A stretch of 64,000 nucleotides of DNA from NCBI GenBank assembly GCA_037975125.1, contig CM075855.1:83583278-83647277 (forward strand). Reading direction: 5' to 3'. The notes under the pieces were generated by a model. The model had not been told where the DNA came from, searched no databases, and saw nothing but the letters and a program-made list of their open reading frames with translations. The stretch is from Latrodectus hesperus (taxonomy: Eukaryota > Arthropoda > Arachnida > Araneae > Theridiidae). Positions 61,158-64,000 of the stretch are shown in pieces. Every line of letters begins with the position of its first letter. The first letter of the stretch is position 1. The position numbers and the translations under genes were made by a program.

Positions 61158-61481
61158 AAGAAATTTATGAGCCGCCCAAATTGTCTACTGGTCAGCGTGC
61201 CTGACTCAGGTTAAGGGGGTCCTGGGTTCGAATCCCCGTTCGGGGGCATGGATGTCCTTTCTCTCTCTATCTATCCTGTTTTTGTCCTTTCCTTGTATGA
61301 ATGGTTGCCAACCCTATAAACGGGTACCTATATGTGTGGAGAGCTAAGTTGTACATTCACCATCATGGTGCTCTGATTAAACGAAAGACGCTCCCAACTG
61401 ACTTATATTCGCATACACAAGGCATAGCAAGCTTGGCTTGTCCAAGTGTCATTAGTAACAACAACAACAAGAAATTTATGA
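61158..61481 (+). mobile_element. SINE with (CAA)n tail and 13-bp target duplication
   Basis: AAGAAATTTATGA occurs at 61158-61170 and 61469-61481. The insert has a tRNA-like head with B box GGGTTCGAATCCCC, body GGGGCATGGATGTCCTTTCT and CTCTCT, then the GTGCTCTGATTAAACGAAAG ... GCTTGTCCAAGTGTCATTAG 3' part and a tail of CAA units. The perfect long duplication marks a fairly young insertion. The head is too degenerate to be a tRNA gene. Confidence 0.95.
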
Positions 61482-61780
61482 AATTAAATTATATATTACG
61501 AAATATAAAATATGCTGTTATAAGATAACAAAATCATTTATTTATGCTCCTTCAATAAAATAAGGAATATTTTTATGTTTCCTTTTTTAATTATTATCAC
61601 AACATGGCTAACAACCTAATAAAAACTTTCTGCTTAATAAAGCCAGAAAGAATCCTTTTAGCAGTAGCCTTACTTCAATAAGTTGACACTATCAGTTATT
61701 AAATTATTCGACTTTGAATTAACTAAGTAGTTGATACATTTAAGCGATTTTTTATAATTTTATTTATAATTGCAAGAGGT

Positions 61781-61880
<100 letters not shown>

Positions 61881-61884
61881 AAAT

Positions 61885-62928
61885 TCTCGTGTCACAGTTT
61901 TCGTTGCCATACTCCTCCGAAACGGCTTGACCGATTTTGATGAAATTTTTTGTGCTTATCCGGTATCTATGAGAATCGGCCAACATCTATTTTTCATCCC
62001 CCTAAATGTTAGGGGTAGTACAACACTAATTTTTTTTTAATTTTTTTTGGTAAGTTCTGTAAGTTCCTAATAGATGGCGGTTTAGCATCTAAGTTGCACA
62101 GGTATTCGGCAGATGGCGACGTGTTTATTTTTCTAGATTATACCATCTTCGAGAAAATTATCGTGCGCGTGCAAGCGCGTGGTTAAATATAGAATTTACA
62201 TATATTTTCATGATGTATAATGATACTATAACAATTTTTCGTGAATCATTTTCATAATTATACTTTGTATTGTGTTATTATTGTGCAGTATTCAGTTTGA
62301 ATATTTTTTAATATTATAAATAGTAAAATAAAATTTTATTTATTACTGTTTTTCTCTACTAATTTTCATACTACCTCGAAAATATGTAAGTATTTCTTGA
62401 TAGCCTTTTATTATTTTTTATTTTTATTTTATAATTTGATAATTATTAATTTATTCAGTAGAACATTTTGATCTAATTTATTTATTCAAATGATAAATTC
62501 TTTTAATTTTTTTTATTTCAGTATAATGCCGCGGAAAAAATATTTAGTTTTAATATAATTTAAAATTAAAATAATAATAGTTCGATGTCAATGTTATCTA
62601 CCTCATTTATAACAATTTATTTTTAGATGTCTTTAATTTATATAGTATATTTTATAAGTAAGTCACTGATTACAAACTATAATTTAATATAAGATGAATA
62701 AAATGTAAATTCAGAAAGTATATGTTGATTTGTGCTTAATTTCAAAATTTCGATACTTTACCTATTACTATTAAATTTTGGTGAAACATTTTATTTTTAA
62801 TCTCCTATGAATGAACCTATTCTAAATTTTTTTAGAAAATATTAATTTGATTGAACCCAAGAATTAGTAAAAAATTGATTCAATGTATTTTAAAAACTCA
62901 GCCACTGCAACGCGTGGCTGGGTCAGCT

Positions 62929-62930
<2 letters not shown>
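61885..62930 (+). mobile_element. Non-autonomous Helitron-like element
   Basis: The 5' end starts TCTCGTGTCACAGTTTTCGT and continues with CTCCTCCGAAACGGCTTGAC, a 5' motif type seen on Helitrons of several arthropods. The 3' end has a hairpin, GCCAC (62901-62905) with GTGGC (62914-62918), followed after eight bases by CTTG, close to the canonical CTRR terminus. The sequence CAACGCGTGGCTGGGTCAGC is the usual Helitron 3' subterminal form. No inverted repeats or target duplication, as expected. No Rep/helicase gene inside. Length about 1.05 kb. Confidence 0.8.

Positions 62931-63017
<87 letters not shown>
62931..63017. repeat. (TA)n microsatellite, right of Helitron-like element
   Basis: About 43 TA units beginning immediately after the Helitron 3' CTTG. 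Confidence 0.97.
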
Positions 63018-63020
<3 letters not shown>

Positions 63021-64000
63021 AAGTAATGAGATACTTCAAAATTTTGTGTGTGTATTTCTAATAATTAGGAAAATTTTTTAAATCAATTAATTTATAAATA
63101 AATACATTCATTAATCATCGATGAAAAAAAATTAAGAATATTTTAAAGCGAATTTGCGAGCAACAGAGTTCTAAATTATAGACTTGGTCAGAATTTTAAA
63201 GCAAATTTTCTATCTAAAATAATATTTTACAAATAAAATCTATGTTAAACTTCAAATCAAAACACAATGAGAACTTTAAATTGCACTTGAAACAAAATAT
63301 AATTTATACAAACAAATAAATTTTAATGAATTTAAAATAAATTACTTTTTATAAAAATGAAAAAATTTTATTTCAATACTCTCTAAATATCTTTATTTTA
63401 CTGAGTTCTGAACACCAATATTCTCGCATATAACCTAATAGTTCTCAAAGCTTGTAGTAAGAGTATTCAAAATAATGCTACTAGTTAAAATTGCTTGTCA
63501 ATCAATCCAACGCAATTTGAGTTTATCAATTTTGGCGTAATAATTCACAAATATAAATGTACTAACGCCATGAATCTTTTTGTATTCAACACCAAAAAGG
63601 GTGCTTTCTGTTTCCCACCACGTATTCCGTTAATCAGTAGCTACATACAATTACCCCCCGGAATTGTAGAGCACGGGTGGAGGAAAAGAGCTACTTCAAA
63701 TGGTCGCCGAAAATGACACCGGAATCCCCCTTTGACGATCTTATCAGGCATTGAGGGAAAATATATTACCCCTCTTCCGCTGATATTGAGGAAATCATAC
63801 ATGTCAGAGTATGGTTTTTAATAATCACAATAATAATATTATTATAATCATAATAAAAAATTATGCATTGCCTCGCACACACTATAAATGATTTTAGTTT
63901 TCCATTAAACGGTCAAAAATAATTATGAATGTTTTTAAATAAAATTGGAAACAGGAATTATTAAAAATGTATGTATATATCATTTCAATTGCCGGTATAA
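63018..64000. other. AT-rich end of window with a GC-richer block
   Basis: 63490-63800 has clearly higher GC, with CCCCCCGGAATTG and GGTCGCCGAAAATGACACCGG, and an open minus-strand reading that includes YFPSMPDKIVKGGFRCHFRR. I recognise no family. The block could be a host exon, a regulatory block or an unknown repeat. Confidence 0.3.

Noticed and set aside
61171..61250. tRNA gene (and similar at 5.6, 8.3, 10.2, 25.9 and 34.3 kb)
   Set aside because: A and B boxes are present, but the acceptor and anticodon arms do not pair and each runs into a SINE body, often with target duplications. These are SINE heads.

Overview
The window looks like non-coding, transposon-dominated nuclear DNA from an arthropod. 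It is very AT-rich, has long (TA)n tracts, GT-AG introns, no operons, and a mixed load of eukaryotic DNA transposons, non-LTR retrotransposons and tRNA-derived SINEs. A spider is my best guess, from the style of the SMB-domain secreted protein and the LINE C-termini. That is inference: nothing here is species-diagnostic.

Host-like genes are few. On the minus strand at 27.9-31.3 kb, three exons with good splice signals encode a secreted cysteine-rich protein that starts with a signal peptide and a somatomedin-B-type domain. They form either one 361-residue gene or two adjacent paralogues. At 12.3-12.6 kb a minus-strand single-exon ORF encodes a 112-residue secreted precursor with a dibasic cleavage site. 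Its last cysteine motif resembles the end of the 28 kb protein. A two-exon minus-strand reading frame at 56.3-57.3 kb is intact but probably belongs to a transposon.

Layout: 0-9 kb is AT-rich sequence with hairpins, a tandem duplication, a mariner scrap, SINEs and a MITE-like repeat. A dead Tc1-type element at 9.1-10.9 kb is split by a SINE with a clear target duplication. A LINE RNase H/C-terminal relic lies at 14.0-14.8 kb. Two pogo/Tigger-type relics (17.9-18.9 and 18.9-19.7 kb) abut and share one TA. SINEs and unannotated AT-rich DNA follow to 27.9 kb. After the SMB gene come LINE scraps and SINEs (32-37 kb). A 5.4-kb hAT-like insertion (37.65-43.06 kb) cuts another SINE in two, with an 8-bp target duplication and no recognisable transposase.

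A 4.8-kb element (43.26-48.04 kb) has short terminal inverted repeats, dense GATATC subterminal arrays at both ends and a decayed transposase. A related transposase pseudogene lies on the minus strand at 59.15-60.87 kb. Its probable partner ORF is at 56.3-57.3 kb, with a 1.27-kb mariner inserted between the two. Between these copies are two mariner fragments (49.5-50.7 kb), a TIR- and TSD-bounded PIF/Harbinger element carrying transposase and MADF relics (50.8-52.5 kb), and a decayed hAT-type BED transposase (53.0-54.0 kb). The right end carries a SINE with a 13-bp target duplication and a Helitron-like element lying between two (TA)n tracts.

The region is best read as a layered transposon graveyard with nested insertions that give relative ages, plus one or two small secreted-protein genes.
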